Shown here: positions 24,472-33,303 of the stretch, piece after piece
Position numbering within the stretch: position 1 is the first letter of the stretch
Layout of the letters: each line of letters begins with the position of its first letter
DNA from: Cryomorpha sp963741985
Lineage (GTDB): Bacteria; Bacteroidota; Bacteroidia; Flavobacteriales_D; Cryomorphaceae
NCBI GenBank assembly: GCA_963741985.1
Contig: CAVUKD010000004.1
Location: 558,001 to 622,000, forward strand
Length of the DNA stretch: 64,000 bases
Direction of reading: 5' to 3'
The notes under the pieces: generated by a model
The model's database searches: none
Seen by the model: only the letters and a program-made list of their open reading frames with translations
Told to the model about the DNA's origin: nothing
Translations under genes and position numbers: made by a program

Positions 24472-25872
24472 TTGAAAGCAATAACCCGAACGGTTTGGAT
24501 ATTATCAATGGTCAGCCTCTTTACAGATATGGCGAGTGAGATGCTCTACCCTATCATGCCGATTTATCTCGAATCTATTGGGTTTTCAATCTTGCTAATC
24601 GGAATTCTCGAAGGCCTGGCGGAAGCAACCGCAGGACTCAGCAAAGGCTATTTTGGCAAAGTGTCTGACCTTTCGGGAAAACGAAGACCCTTTGTGCAAT
24701 TGGGCTACAGCCTCAGCGCCATCTCCAAACCGATGATGGCTGTTTTTGTTTTTCCGATTTGGATTTTCTTTGCGCGAACCATCGACCGGCTCGGAAAAGG
24801 ATTACGCACCGGTGCACGCGACGCCATTTTATCCGATGAATGCACACCGGCAAACAAGGGGCGTGTTTTCGGTTTTCACAGATCAATGGACACCCTCGGT
24901 GCGGTGCTTGGACCGGCTCTTGCGCTGGTGTTTTTGTATTTCTATCCCGAACAGTACAAGCTCTTGTTTTTCATTGCTTTCGCACCGGGATTGCTGGCCA
25001 TTCTGACCACATTTTTTCTAAAAAAAGAGAAAGGAAAAACCGACAAAGTGCAACTCAAAATTCCGTTTTTTTCCTTTGTGAAATACTGGAAAATAAGTTC
25101 ACCGGCTTACCGCAAACTTCTGATCGGCCTATTGGCATTTGCCCTGATAAACAGCTCAGACGTTTTTCTGCTTTTGCAAATAAAACAAGCTGGAATCAGC
25201 GATACGGGCGTGATCGGCGTCTATATTTTTTACAATTTCATTTACGCACTTCTGGCTTTTCCTTTGGGAATCCTTGCCGACCGAATTGGGTTGAAAACGA
25301 TTTTCACGCTCGGACTCACACTCTTTGCGATCGTCTATTTCGGATTTGCTTTTAACGAAAGTGAAATCCTCTTTTTCGGTCTGTTTCTGCTCTACGGAAT
25401 TTATGGTGCCGCCACCGAAGGGATTTCAAAAGCGTGGATTACCAATATTTCCGCGAAAAGCGAAACCGCAACGGCCATAGGCACTTATACGGCTTTTCAA
25501 AGTATTTGTGCGCTGATAGCCAGCTCGGTTACCGGAGTAATTTGGTTTGCGTTTGGATCTCAAATGGCGTTTATAATTATTGGAAGTGCCACGGTGCTTA
25601 TTCTTATTTATTTTTTGTGGATGGATGGGGGGATTCCATTGGTGACGCGGCTTAGAAAGGCTAATCCTCTCGAGCCAAAATTAAGAAGAGGAGGTTCTTT
25701 TGCTTTTTTTAACCGTCGACCGAAAGGTAGCCCGTATGGGAGAGGCCGCAATGGTTTTACGCTGAGTTCACAAAGGATTTTACGTGACAATGTAAATTTT
25801 CGGAAAACTGGATTAAAAATTCTTTCCAAAACATCGAATAATTCGTTGACAGGAAAGCTAAATATGCAATAG
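24472..25872 (+). CDS. MFS transporter inside the RND operon, with an extended C-terminus
   Basis: 466 residues from a TTG at 24472 (the next ATG, at 24508, would cut the first helix). Twelve helices in residues 8-385, with MFS loop motifs GKVSDLSGKRRPFVQLGYSL and DRLGKGLRTGARDAILSDE. The family usually ends near residue 385-400. Here about 75 extra residues follow (from GGIPLVTRLRK), of low complexity and with no recognisable domain. The DNA for this tail resembles a decayed intergenic repeat, so the frame may have run into it after losing its stop. The frame ends 1 nt before the RND start. Substrate unknown; homologues are often labelled drug or nickel/metal resistance MFS. Confidence 0.85.
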   Translation: MKAITRTVWILSMVSLFTDMASEMLYPIMPIYLESIGFSILLIGILEGLAEATAGLSKGYFGKVSDLSGKRRPFVQLGYSLSAISKPMMAVFVFPIWIFFARTIDRLGKGLRTGARDAILSDECTPANKGRVFGFHRSMDTLGAVLGPALALVFLYFYPEQYKLLFFIAFAPGLLAILTTFFLKKEKGKTDKVQLKIPFFSFVKYWKISSPAYRKLLIGLLAFALINSSDVFLLLQIKQAGISDTGVIGVYIFYNFIYALLAFPLGILADRIGLKTIFTLGLTLFAIVYFGFAFNESEILFFGLFLLYGIYGAATEGISKAWITNISAKSETATAIGTYTAFQSICALIASSVTGVIWFAFGSQMAFIIIGSATVLILIYFLWMDGGIPLVTRLRKANPLEPKLRRGGSFAFFNRRPKGSPYGRGRNGFTLSSQRILRDNVNFRKTGLKILSKTSNNSLTGKLNMQ

Positions 25873-25873
25873 G

Positions 25874-28800
25874 ATGAAAGATATTTTCGTAAAATACAAG
25901 AGTCCGGTAGCGGTATTGATTTGCTTTATTCTCGCCGCGGGAGTATTTTCTTATACCAAAATGCAAACCGGGCTTTTTCCAAATATTACCTTTCCGAAAA
26001 TAAAGGTAATAGCCGACAACGGTCAGCAACCGGTGAACAAGATGATGGTCACCGTGACACGCCCGCTCGAAGAAGCGATAAAGCGTGTTCCCAATTTGGA
26101 GACCGTGCGCAGCATTACCAGCCAGGGAAGTTGTGAAATATCCGCTTTTTTGAATTGGAACTCGAATCTTGATATCAGTAAGACACAAATCGAATCGCGG
26201 ATTCAGGAAATCTTGAACACCTTGCCGCCGAATACATCGATCACCATCGAGAAAATGAACCCATCGATACTGCCCGTAATCGGATACTCTCTCGAAAACC
26301 CGAACCTCAACAAGATTGAGCTCAGAACCCTCGCGGAATACACCATCAAACCCTACCTGAGTCAAACTCCCGGAGTGTCGGCGGTAGAAACGATCGGTGG
26401 TAAAATCAAGGAATATCAAATTCATCTCAATCAGGTTAAACTCAGCGAGCTTGGACTCACGCCCGATACGATTGCAACGGTTTTAGATCAAAACAATTTC
26501 ATTCAGGCCAATGGTTCTGTGGTCGATTTCAATCGGCTTTATCTCTCGGTGACTCATGCTTCAATTGATAATTTGGAAGAGCTGAAAAATCTCGTGGTTT
26601 ACAACCGGGCCGATCGCATTTTACATTTACGCGATATCGCAGAAGTCACCATTGGCGAGCAAAAACAATACATTCGCATCAATGCAAATGGCAAGGATGT
26701 GCCGCTCATCGCAATTCTCAAGCAGCCAAATGCAAATCTGATTTCCGTATCGGAAGCCGTGAAGAAAAAGGTTGCCGACATGCAGAAAATTTTGCCGAAA
26801 GGCACCGTACTAAAAACTTTTTACAATCAATCCAATTTTGTAGGCGATAGTGTAAAAAGTATCACGGATGTACTTTGGATTGGGCTTTTTCTGGCCATTG
26901 TAACGGCTATAATCTTTTTGCGATCATTTAAAGCGAGTGCGGTTTTGCTGATTACTATCCCTACTACTCTGGCACTTACAGTTGTGGCACTCTACGGCTT
27001 TGGGTACACTCTGAATATCATGACGCTTGGAGCTATTGCCGCATCGATTGGATTGGTCATTGACGACGGAATAGTAGTTGTCGAGCAAATCCATCGCACC
27101 CACGAAGAAAACCCCAAGGAGCCGACCAAAAAACTGATTGGCAAGGCCATCCATTATCTCTTCCCGGCCATGGTGGGCTCGTCGCTCAGTACCATTGTTA
27201 TTTTTGTTCCTTTCATATTGATGTCGGGGGTTGCGGGTGCTTATTTCGGGGTCTTGACTATCTCGATGATTATCACTTTAGTTTGCTCTTTCTTTGTGAG
27301 TTGGCTCTGTTTGCCAGTCATCTATCTTCTCATTTCTAAAATTCGAAAGAAAAAGAAATCAGACAAGAAGAAAGAAGACCACGAACCCAAACAGCGAAAA
27401 TGGGTTGGGTATTTCATTCACAAGCCGGCTTTCAGTATCGGTTTTATGGTGTTATTGGCCTTGAGCATAACCCTTATATACCCACAGCTCGGCACCGGCT
27501 TTCTACCCGAAATGGATGAGGGCACGATTGTACTTGATTTTAATAGTCCGCCGGGAACATCGCTCGACGAAACCGACCGGATGTTGCGCCAAGTGGATCA
27601 GATTATTCAAAACACTCCCGAGGTTGATAGCTATTCGCGCCGAACCGGCACGCAGTTGGGATTTTTTATTACCGAGCCCAACCGAGGCGATTATCAAATC
27701 CGGCTCAAGAAAAAGCGGAGCAAAACCACGACTCAAGTTTCGGATGAAATCCGCCAACAGATAGAGGCAAAAATACCTGCCTTGACGGTTGATTTCGGTC
27801 AGGTAATAAGCGATATGCTCGGCGATTTGATGAGTTCGGTGCAACCAATTCGCATCAAGATATTCGGATCTGACATCTCCAAACTTCACGAGCTCGGCAA
27901 AGAAGTAGCCGGGCAAGTAGAAAAGGTGAAGGGCACCGCCGATGTTTTTGACGGAATAGTCACCGCCGGCCCTATCATTCAGGTCGAGCCAAAGAAAAAT
28001 ATGCTGGCGCAATACGGGATTACTTTACAGAATTTTCAGGGTCAGATTCAAATGGCGACGGACGGAAAGGTAGTCGGTACGATTTTGGAAAGCGAAAAGG
28101 AAACGAATATTCGAATATTGCCGGCGGTTTCTCAAAAAGAGTCGGTAGAAAACCTCAGAAGCAGCCAGTTGATAGCACCTGGCGGGCATCTCTTACCGCT
28201 TTCGCTTTTAGCAAATGTAACCCTTAAAACGGGCGAAGCAGAAATCGAACGGGAGAATCTGCAATCGCTGGTGCCTGTAACCGCACGGCTCAACGGACGT
28301 GATTTGGGCAGCGTGATGGGCGACATAAAAAAAGCTGTCTCGGCAAATATTGCCTTACCCCAAGGCTACGAAATTGTGTATGGGGGTTCGTACGCCCAGC
28401 AGCAGCAATCTTTTCACGAGTTATTGCTCATCCTGATTACGGCCGCCTTGCTAGTTTTCACCCTTATTCTCTTCCTGTTTCGCGATCTTCGGGCAGCTCT
28501 TGTCATTTTATTGGTAGCCATTCTTGGTGTAGCAGGTAGTTTTGTGGCACTTATTAGTACGGGCACTCCGCTCAATGTGGGCAGCTATACCGGGGTAATT
28601 ATGATTATCGGGATTATTGGCGAAAATGCCATTTTTACTTTTCTGCAATACAAGTCTTCTCTGGAGAAACTCGGTCGCGATGACGCCATCGTCTTTTCGA
28701 TTTCCACCCGTCTACGTCCCAATCTCATGACCGCTTTTGGAGCGATTGTGGCTTTGATGCCGCTCGCTCTTGGAATAGGTACCGGTGCCGAGTTGCACCA

Positions 28801-28924
28801 ACCCCTTGCCATTGCCGTTATCGGGGGCTTTCTGGTGGCCATGCCGCTTTTGCTAATCGTGCTTCCTTCGATGATACGACTTTTCTCGAAAGATGTGAAG
28901 CCGGAGATTGAAGAAGCGGCTTGA
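25874..28924 (+). CDS. RND-family efflux permease (second pump)
   Basis: 1016 residues, full RND length: large periplasmic loops after helix 1 and helix 7, and tandem halves. The helix-4 proton-relay region reads SIGLVIDDGIVVVEQIHR, with the two adjacent Asp of drug-type (HAE) pumps rather than the DFG...DGA pattern of the CzcA-type pump at 15406. TTFLPEM-like GFLPEMDEGTIVLDF starts the second half. The substrate cannot be read from sequence. It sits last in a channel-adaptor-MFS-RND set, next to metal exporters, so drugs or metals are both possible. A response regulator and kinase follow after 370 nt. Confidence 0.9.
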   Translation: MKDIFVKYKSPVAVLICFILAAGVFSYTKMQTGLFPNITFPKIKVIADNGQQPVNKMMVTVTRPLEEAIKRVPNLETVRSITSQGSCEISAFLNWNSNLDISKTQIESRIQEILNTLPPNTSITIEKMNPSILPVIGYSLENPNLNKIELRTLAEYTIKPYLSQTPGVSAVETIGGKIKEYQIHLNQVKLSELGLTPDTIATVLDQNNFIQANGSVVDFNRLYLSVTHASIDNLEELKNLVVYNRADRILHLRDIAEVTIGEQKQYIRINANGKDVPLIAILKQPNANLISVSEAVKKKVADMQKILPKGTVLKTFYNQSNFVGDSVKSITDVLWIGLFLAIVTAIIFLRSFKASAVLLITIPTTLALTVVALYGFGYTLNIMTLGAIAASIGLVIDDGIVVVEQIHRTHEENPKEPTKKLIGKAIHYLFPAMVGSSLSTIVIFVPFILMSGVAGAYFGVLTISMIITLVCSFFVSWLCLPVIYLLISKIRKKKKSDKKKEDHEPKQRKWVGYFIHKPAFSIGFMVLLALSITLIYPQLGTGFLPEMDEGTIVLDFNSPPGTSLDETDRMLRQVDQIIQNTPEVDSYSRRTGTQLGFFITEPNRGDYQIRLKKKRSKTTTQVSDEIRQQIEAKIPALTVDFGQVISDMLGDLMSSVQPIRIKIFGSDISKLHELGKEVAGQVEKVKGTADVFDGIVTAGPIIQVEPKKNMLAQYGITLQNFQGQIQMATDGKVVGTILESEKETNIRILPAVSQKESVENLRSSQLIAPGGHLLPLSLLANVTLKTGEAEIERENLQSLVPVTARLNGRDLGSVMGDIKKAVSANIALPQGYEIVYGGSYAQQQQSFHELLLILITAALLVFTLILFLFRDLRAALVILLVAILGVAGSFVALISTGTPLNVGSYTGVIMIIGIIGENAIFTFLQYKSSLEKLGRDDAIVFSISTRLRPNLMTAFGAIVALMPLALGIGTGAELHQPLAIAVIGGFLVAMPLLLIVLPSMIRLFSKDVKPEIEEAA

Positions 28925-29293
28925 TTTATCTTCGGAGCTTTTCTTCATACAATTATAAAACTGCTCGCTCAATTTCGAAATAAATTCTGATAAAGCGTGA
29001 TTTTTTTACTTGCAAAGCCGCCTTTTGATGCGCAAAGATAGTGCGTTAAGAACGCATAGAATTTACGGTTTTTATCTTAGTCAAATCATTTGGAGGTAAT
29101 CGTGATCCAGAGCCGAATAATTTTATTATTAAAGTATATGTTGCTAATTTATGAACTCACATCTGTTGAACTAAGTTCTTGGCGGTTAACATCGGTGTCT
29201 CTGCGGATACATTTTTTCAAAACTAAATCCAGCCATCACTCCCTACCTTCCAAATTCAAAATTTCTTCAAAATTATCGCCCTACCTTTACCCC
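28925..29293. other. Intergenic region with decayed repeat-like blocks
   Basis: 370 nt with no gene. Two blocks, near 29015-29075 and 29150-29210, have a GCAAAG / CGGTT / TCTCTGCGG texture like the TTGCGGTTAAA-type repeats common in Bacteroidota intergenic DNA; they look degenerate. TACCTTTA at 29284-29291 is one mismatch from the -7 consensus, but it sits right at the response-regulator start, with no -33 match. Confidence 0.4.
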
Positions 29294-29971
29294 ATGAAAA
29301 TCCTGATTGTCGAAGATGAAACAGAACTTGCCAGAGATATTGTCGGCTACCTCGGTGAGCAGGACTATTTATGCGAATGGGCGAGCGATTTTGCCACAGC
29401 AGAAGAAAAAATAGCACTTTATAGTTATGATTGTGTCTTGATCGATCTTATGCTTCCCGGCGGCACCGGGCTCGACTTATTGAGTCAGCTTAAAGCTACC
29501 AACCGGAAAGATGGTGTGATTATCATTTCAGCCAAAAATTCTACTGAAGACAAAGTTCGCGGTCTCGATATCGGCGCTGATGACTACCTCGCCAAACCCT
29601 TTCACTTATCCGAACTTGCTGCCCGCATTCACGCCGTAATACGCCGAAAACAATTTGGCAGCGCCAATAAAATAGTTCAGAAAGAAATTGAAGTGGATAA
29701 TCTTTCCAAAATGGTCACCGTGAATAACGTCCCAGTCGATTTGACCAAAAAAGAGATTAGTTTGCTTTTACTTTTTATGGGGAATAAAAACAAAGTGATT
29801 TCCAAAAGTGCCCTTGCCGAGCACCTTTCCGGAGATATTGCCGATATGCTCGACAACCATGATTTTGTGTATGCCCATATTAAAAACCTGAAGAAAAAAC
29901 TGAATGAAGCCGGTTACGGAAATTATTTGAAGACCATATATGGCACCGGATATATTTGGAAAAATGGGTAA
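29294..29971 (+). CDS. OmpR-family response regulator
   Basis: 225 residues from the ATG at 29294. A longer frame from 29090 adds 68 residues of no family resemblance and is rejected. Receiver domain: acidic pair E7/D8, phosphoacceptor D51 in CVLIDLMLPGG, conserved Lys in YLAKPF. The C-terminal winged-helix domain ends LKKLNEAGYGNYLKTIYGTG, then YIWKNG. The kinase gene starts 6 nt downstream, so the two form an operon and a cognate pair. Position directly after two efflux sets suggests it controls one of them, but no target site was identified. Confidence 0.94.
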   Translation: MKILIVEDETELARDIVGYLGEQDYLCEWASDFATAEEKIALYSYDCVLIDLMLPGGTGLDLLSQLKATNRKDGVIIISAKNSTEDKVRGLDIGADDYLAKPFHLSELAARIHAVIRRKQFGSANKIVQKEIEVDNLSKMVTVNNVPVDLTKKEISLLLLFMGNKNKVISKSALAEHLSGDIADMLDNHDFVYAHIKNLKKKLNEAGYGNYLKTIYGTGYIWKNG

Positions 29972-29977
29972 AGCATT

Positions 29978-31264
29978 ATGAGTAAACTACTTCAAAAGCC
30001 TCTACGGGCGAATTTACTTTATGCCCTTATCGTACTGATTTGCAGCATTCCTATTTACTTTTTTGTGATTGATTACATCTGGCTGGGTGAGTTGGATGAG
30101 CATAATGAGATGATAAAAGATCGGATCGAGGCGCATTTTTCAAATCATAATTTTAAGCAGACCGATCTCAAAGAAATTCTTGCCGATTGGGAAGTCCTTC
30201 AGCCGGGGACTTCTTTGCAACCGGACAATGGTTCCGTATCTTCTCATGGTACTATTTATACGGAAACGAGTCAGGAAAAATATTCCGATGAAGGGGAAAT
30301 GGATCGTTTCCGAATATTGCAAACTTCGCTTTTGATAAATGGAGAGCCGTATATTCTGACCGTAAAAACCAATGTCGAGGAAGCCGATGAAACCCTGATG
30401 GCCATTGCCATGGTCACGTTTTTCTTTTTCACGATTCTGCTGATTGGCTTCCTTATTCTGAACCGATTTATTTCAAAACGCATTTGGAAACCCTTTCAAA
30501 CGACTTTAACCAAAGTAGAATCTTTTGATTTGAACAATCAAGAAAAGATAGATTTTCAAAAGACGAATATCGAAGAGTTCGAGGCACTTCACAGCAATCT
30601 TCAACGGTTAATTTCGAATAATGTCGCTGCCTTTCAACAACAAAAAACTTTCATTGAAAACGCATCGCATGAGCTGCAAACCCCCTTATCCGTTTTGAAA
30701 TCGAAAATGGACACGTTGATTCAAAATAAAGAACTCACCGAATCTCAGTTGAGGGTGGTCGATGAGATGAATCTGCCTCTGGCGCGGATAACCCGGATCA
30801 ATAAGAATCTATTGCTACTTGCAAAAATTGAAAACCGGCAATTCGCTGATAGTGAATCTAATTCCGTAAAGAAAATAATTCAAGAAAACATCGAAATGCT
30901 TGGGGATTTTGCAAATGAGAAGAACATTGAAATTAAAACACACTTTACAAAAGATATAATTGTAAACTGCAATAAAACCCTTGTCGAAATTCTTTTTAAT
31001 AATTTAATAGTCAATGGAATTAAACACAATAATTCAAATGGTGAGTTAATCTTATCATTGCAAGACAAAATATTAGAAATTAAAAATACCGGAGACCAAG
31101 CACTCAATTCCGATACCATTTTCGGTAGGTTTTCAATTTCAAAAAATCAAACAGCAAATAGTGGATTGGGTCTCGCTATCGTCAAGGAAATATGCCAGCG
31201 GTACGGTTGGAATTTGTCTTATGAATTTGAGAATCACAAGCACAATTTTCGTGTACGATTTTAA
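29978..31264 (+). CDS. Sensor histidine kinase
   Basis: 428 residues. Two membrane helices (about 13-35 and 142-163) flank a periplasmic sensor loop of about 105 residues with no recognised fold. A dimerisation helix then carries the H-box FIENASHELQTPLSVLKSKM, with phosphorylated H231. N-box NNLIVNGIKHN and G-box NSGLGLAIVKEI complete a HATPase domain. The loop has no His or Met cluster of the kind expected for a copper or zinc sensor, so the signal is unknown. Partner of the OmpR-type regulator encoded just upstream. Confidence 0.94.
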   Translation: MSKLLQKPLRANLLYALIVLICSIPIYFFVIDYIWLGELDEHNEMIKDRIEAHFSNHNFKQTDLKEILADWEVLQPGTSLQPDNGSVSSHGTIYTETSQEKYSDEGEMDRFRILQTSLLINGEPYILTVKTNVEEADETLMAIAMVTFFFFTILLIGFLILNRFISKRIWKPFQTTLTKVESFDLNNQEKIDFQKTNIEEFEALHSNLQRLISNNVAAFQQQKTFIENASHELQTPLSVLKSKMDTLIQNKELTESQLRVVDEMNLPLARITRINKNLLLLAKIENRQFADSESNSVKKIIQENIEMLGDFANEKNIEIKTHFTKDIIVNCNKTLVEILFNNLIVNGIKHNNSNGELILSLQDKILEIKNTGDQALNSDTIFGRFSISKNQTANSGLGLAIVKEICQRYGWNLSYEFENHKHNFRVRF

Positions 31265-31656
31265 ATTTCAGGATTATCATGACAAATAGAAAATTCCTAT
31301 ACCAAAAGCTCTTCAGGCTATAAATATTCTTTCACGCTTCACTCTGTCTCATTTTTAATCCATCAATTGCTTTGAAGCCATCCTAAATTTAAATTTGTAA
31401 AATTATAGGATAACACAATTAGAAGAACTATTTTTGTTTAATCTTTTTTATTATTACTTAAACATTATGACATTCTTTACTGTTTGAGCTTAATAATTAG
31501 CACAACAGCAAAGAGATGGGAATAAAAATAATATTTAAATATATGGATTTCATTTACTTACATCACATTCTTTTAAGCGTACTGAGCTCCATTATAAATA
31601 AATTGGGATAAAATTCAAGAATAGACTATAACTAAATTCTTTAAACAGTATATAAA
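31265..31656. other. Intergenic region upstream of folE
   Basis: 392 nt, AT-rich, no gene of note. It contains the two-half-site element described separately at 31435-31464. A 32-codon frame from about 31515 has no recognisable content. Confidence 0.5.
31435..31464 (+). promoter_or_regulatory. Two-half-site operator, copy 1 (folE operon)
   Basis: TGTTTAA (31435-31441), 16 nt, TTAAACA (31458-31464): an inverted repeat. The same layout and most of the same bases recur in front of the FAS1 gene at 33304-33333: 14 nt identical from the first half-site, and 15 of 17 identical from the second. The element is about 190 nt before the folE ATG. The -33/-7 boxes here are poorer than in copy 2, which may mean activation is needed. 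Confidence 0.62.
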
Positions 31657-32337
31657 ATGAAACCAAACACCCTTTATCACTCTCCAAATGAAGATCTTAA
31701 AGTAGTTGACATTGATGATGATCATTTCTTTATCAATTCAGACACTCCTATGAAACCTGATGCATTTGCTCTAAATGATGAGGATAAGATTGCTAAAATT
31801 GCCCGTCATTTCAGCGAAATAATGGATACACTTGGACTCGATTTAAATGATGATTCTCTCAGAGGAACTCCGGAGAGAGTGGCGAAAATGTATGTTAAAG
31901 AAATTTTCAGCGGTCTGAATCCTAAAAACAAACCGGAATCCACTCTTTTTGAGAATAAATTTGGCTACAACCAAATACTTGTTCAGAAGAACATTACGTT
32001 AAAGTCCATGTGCGAACACCATTTCGTTCCTATTGAAGGAGTGGTTCACATAGGCTATATTTCAAACGGTTATGTAATCGGACTCTCTAAGATGAATCGC
32101 ATTGTGCAGTATTTTGGTAAGCGACCTCAGGTACAAGAGCGACTAAATATGCAAATTGCTGAGGAATTGAAACGGGTGTTACGGACGGATGACGTGGCAG
32201 TTGTAATTGACGCAAGCCATAAATGCGTATCGATGCGCGGCATAGAAGACGAAACAAGTAGCACTATCACAGGCTCGTATCACGGTCGGTTTGAGGACAG
32301 GGAAGAGCGCAATGAATTTTTAAAACACCTATCGTAA
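31657..32337 (+). CDS. folE: GTP cyclohydrolase I
   Basis: 226 residues. Converts GTP to 7,8-dihydroneopterin triphosphate, first step to folate, tetrahydrobiopterin and queuosine precursors. The active-site zinc ligands are in place with the right spacing: C119 and H122 in SMCEHHFVPIEG and C190 in SHKCVSMRGIED (71 residues after C119, as in E. coli). GTPERVAKMYVKEIFSGL and STITGSYHGRF are family motifs. The N-terminal 40 residues are extra. Its stop overlaps the next ATG (TAATG). Standing apart from other folate genes and joined to an SDR, it may serve a special pterin rather than bulk folate; this is inference. Confidence 0.96.
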   Translation: MKPNTLYHSPNEDLKVVDIDDDHFFINSDTPMKPDAFALNDEDKIAKIARHFSEIMDTLGLDLNDDSLRGTPERVAKMYVKEIFSGLNPKNKPESTLFENKFGYNQILVQKNITLKSMCEHHFVPIEGVVHIGYISNGYVIGLSKMNRIVQYFGKRPQVQERLNMQIAEELKRVLRTDDVAVVIDASHKCVSMRGIEDETSSTITGSYHGRFEDREERNEFLKHLS

Positions 32338-32513
32338 TGTTTGGACTTTTTGGAAAACCGGATCCCACGGCAAAATTGGAGAAAAAATACAAGAAATTAT
32401 TAGCGGAATCACACCGTTTATCTACTATAAATCGTACTAAATCAGACTTGTTGAGATCTGAAGCAGAAGATGTTATAAGTGAAATTGAAGAAATTAGAAA
32501 ATCGAATAAATGA
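32337..32513 (+). CDS. Lacal_2735-family small protein
   Basis: 58 residues, ATG at 32337 overlapping the folE stop by one base, TGA at 32511-32513 overlapping the next ATG. It begins MFGLFGKPDPTAKLEKKYKK and continues as a charged helix (LLAESHRLSTINRTKSDLLR, then SEAEDVISEIEEIRKSNK). This is the pattern of the Lacal_2735 family of Flavobacteria: short, helical, function unknown. Such genes often lie with light- or stress-related genes, from memory. The gap-free packing between folE and an SDR shows it belongs to that operon. Confidence 0.82.
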   Translation: MFGLFGKPDPTAKLEKKYKKLLAESHRLSTINRTKSDLLRSEAEDVISEIEEIRKSNK

Positions 32514-33208
32514 ATTATCTAATAATTGGAGGCGCCACAGGAGTAGGCAAAAATCTAACTAAAATTCTGCTGCAAAAAGGACACCAAGTAGTGGTTGTTT
32601 CGCGAAACGCGAAGGATAAGTCAGAGGCCTTATCCAATTTACAGGCCTTCGATCTCGATGCTACGAAGTCCGATTCGAATTGGTCATTCCTTCCAGAAAC
32701 TATAGACGGCGTCGCCTATTGCGCCGGTAGCATAAATTTGAAACCTTTCAAGCGGTTGACAGCCGAAGACTTTAGAAAGGATTTTGAAATTAACCTTCTT
32801 GGCGCTGTAAATACAATTAAAGCTGCTTTGCCTGCTCTCAAGAAAGGTCGCGGTTCGATCGTTTTATTTAGTTCGGTAGCAGCCCAGCGAGGCCTTACCT
32901 TTCACGCTTCAGTAGCTGCTGCCAAAGGTGCGGTAGAAGGTTTGACCCGAGCCCTAAGCGCAGAACTGGCCCCGGATATTCGCGTGAATACCCTTGCCTT
33001 GTCGCTTACTGACACACCGCTTGCCGCAAACCTGCTGAATACGGAGAGAAAACGGGAAGCATCCAGTTTACGCCACCCGCTCAAACGCTACGGAAAGCCA
33101 GGTGACGCAGCTGCGCTCGCCGCATTTCTTCTATCGGAAGAATCAAACTGGATTACAGGTCAGGTTATCGGTGTAGATGGAGGAATGAGTACTATTCAGA
33201 ATATGTAA
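32510..33208 (+). CDS. SDR-family protein lacking the catalytic tyrosine
   Basis: 232 residues with an SDR fold: GGATGVGKNL dinucleotide loop near residue 7, VVSRN after the second strand, CAG where NNAG is usual, active-site SS in VLFSSVAAQRG, and ITGQVIGVDGG at the end. The catalytic YxxxK reads VAAAK: K139 is present but position 135 is Val, so classical hydride-transfer chemistry should be impaired unless another residue substitutes. It overlaps the small gene upstream by 4 nt, third in the operon with folE. A pterin-related or regulatory role is possible. The Tyr loss is read directly from the sequence. Confidence 0.88.
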   Translation: MNYLIIGGATGVGKNLTKILLQKGHQVVVVSRNAKDKSEALSNLQAFDLDATKSDSNWSFLPETIDGVAYCAGSINLKPFKRLTAEDFRKDFEINLLGAVNTIKAALPALKKGRGSIVLFSSVAAQRGLTFHASVAAAKGAVEGLTRALSAELAPDIRVNTLALSLTDTPLAANLLNTERKREASSLRHPLKRYGKPGDAAALAAFLLSEESNWITGQVIGVDGGMSTIQNM

Positions 33209-33303
33209 GGGTCGACATTATTCTCTCGATCAATTTCTAAACCGATTCAAATTAAAAATTCCTGGGTCCGTTTTGTAGGTTTCCAATATTCTCAATAATT
33301 TTA

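Noticed and set aside
25757..26425. 222-codon minus-strand frame
   Set aside because: Opposite the RND gene, which has full-length family similarity; composition is typical of a shadow frame.
31515..31613. 32-codon frame upstream of folE
   Set aside because: Hydrophobic but without start context or family resemblance; cannot be supported as a gene.
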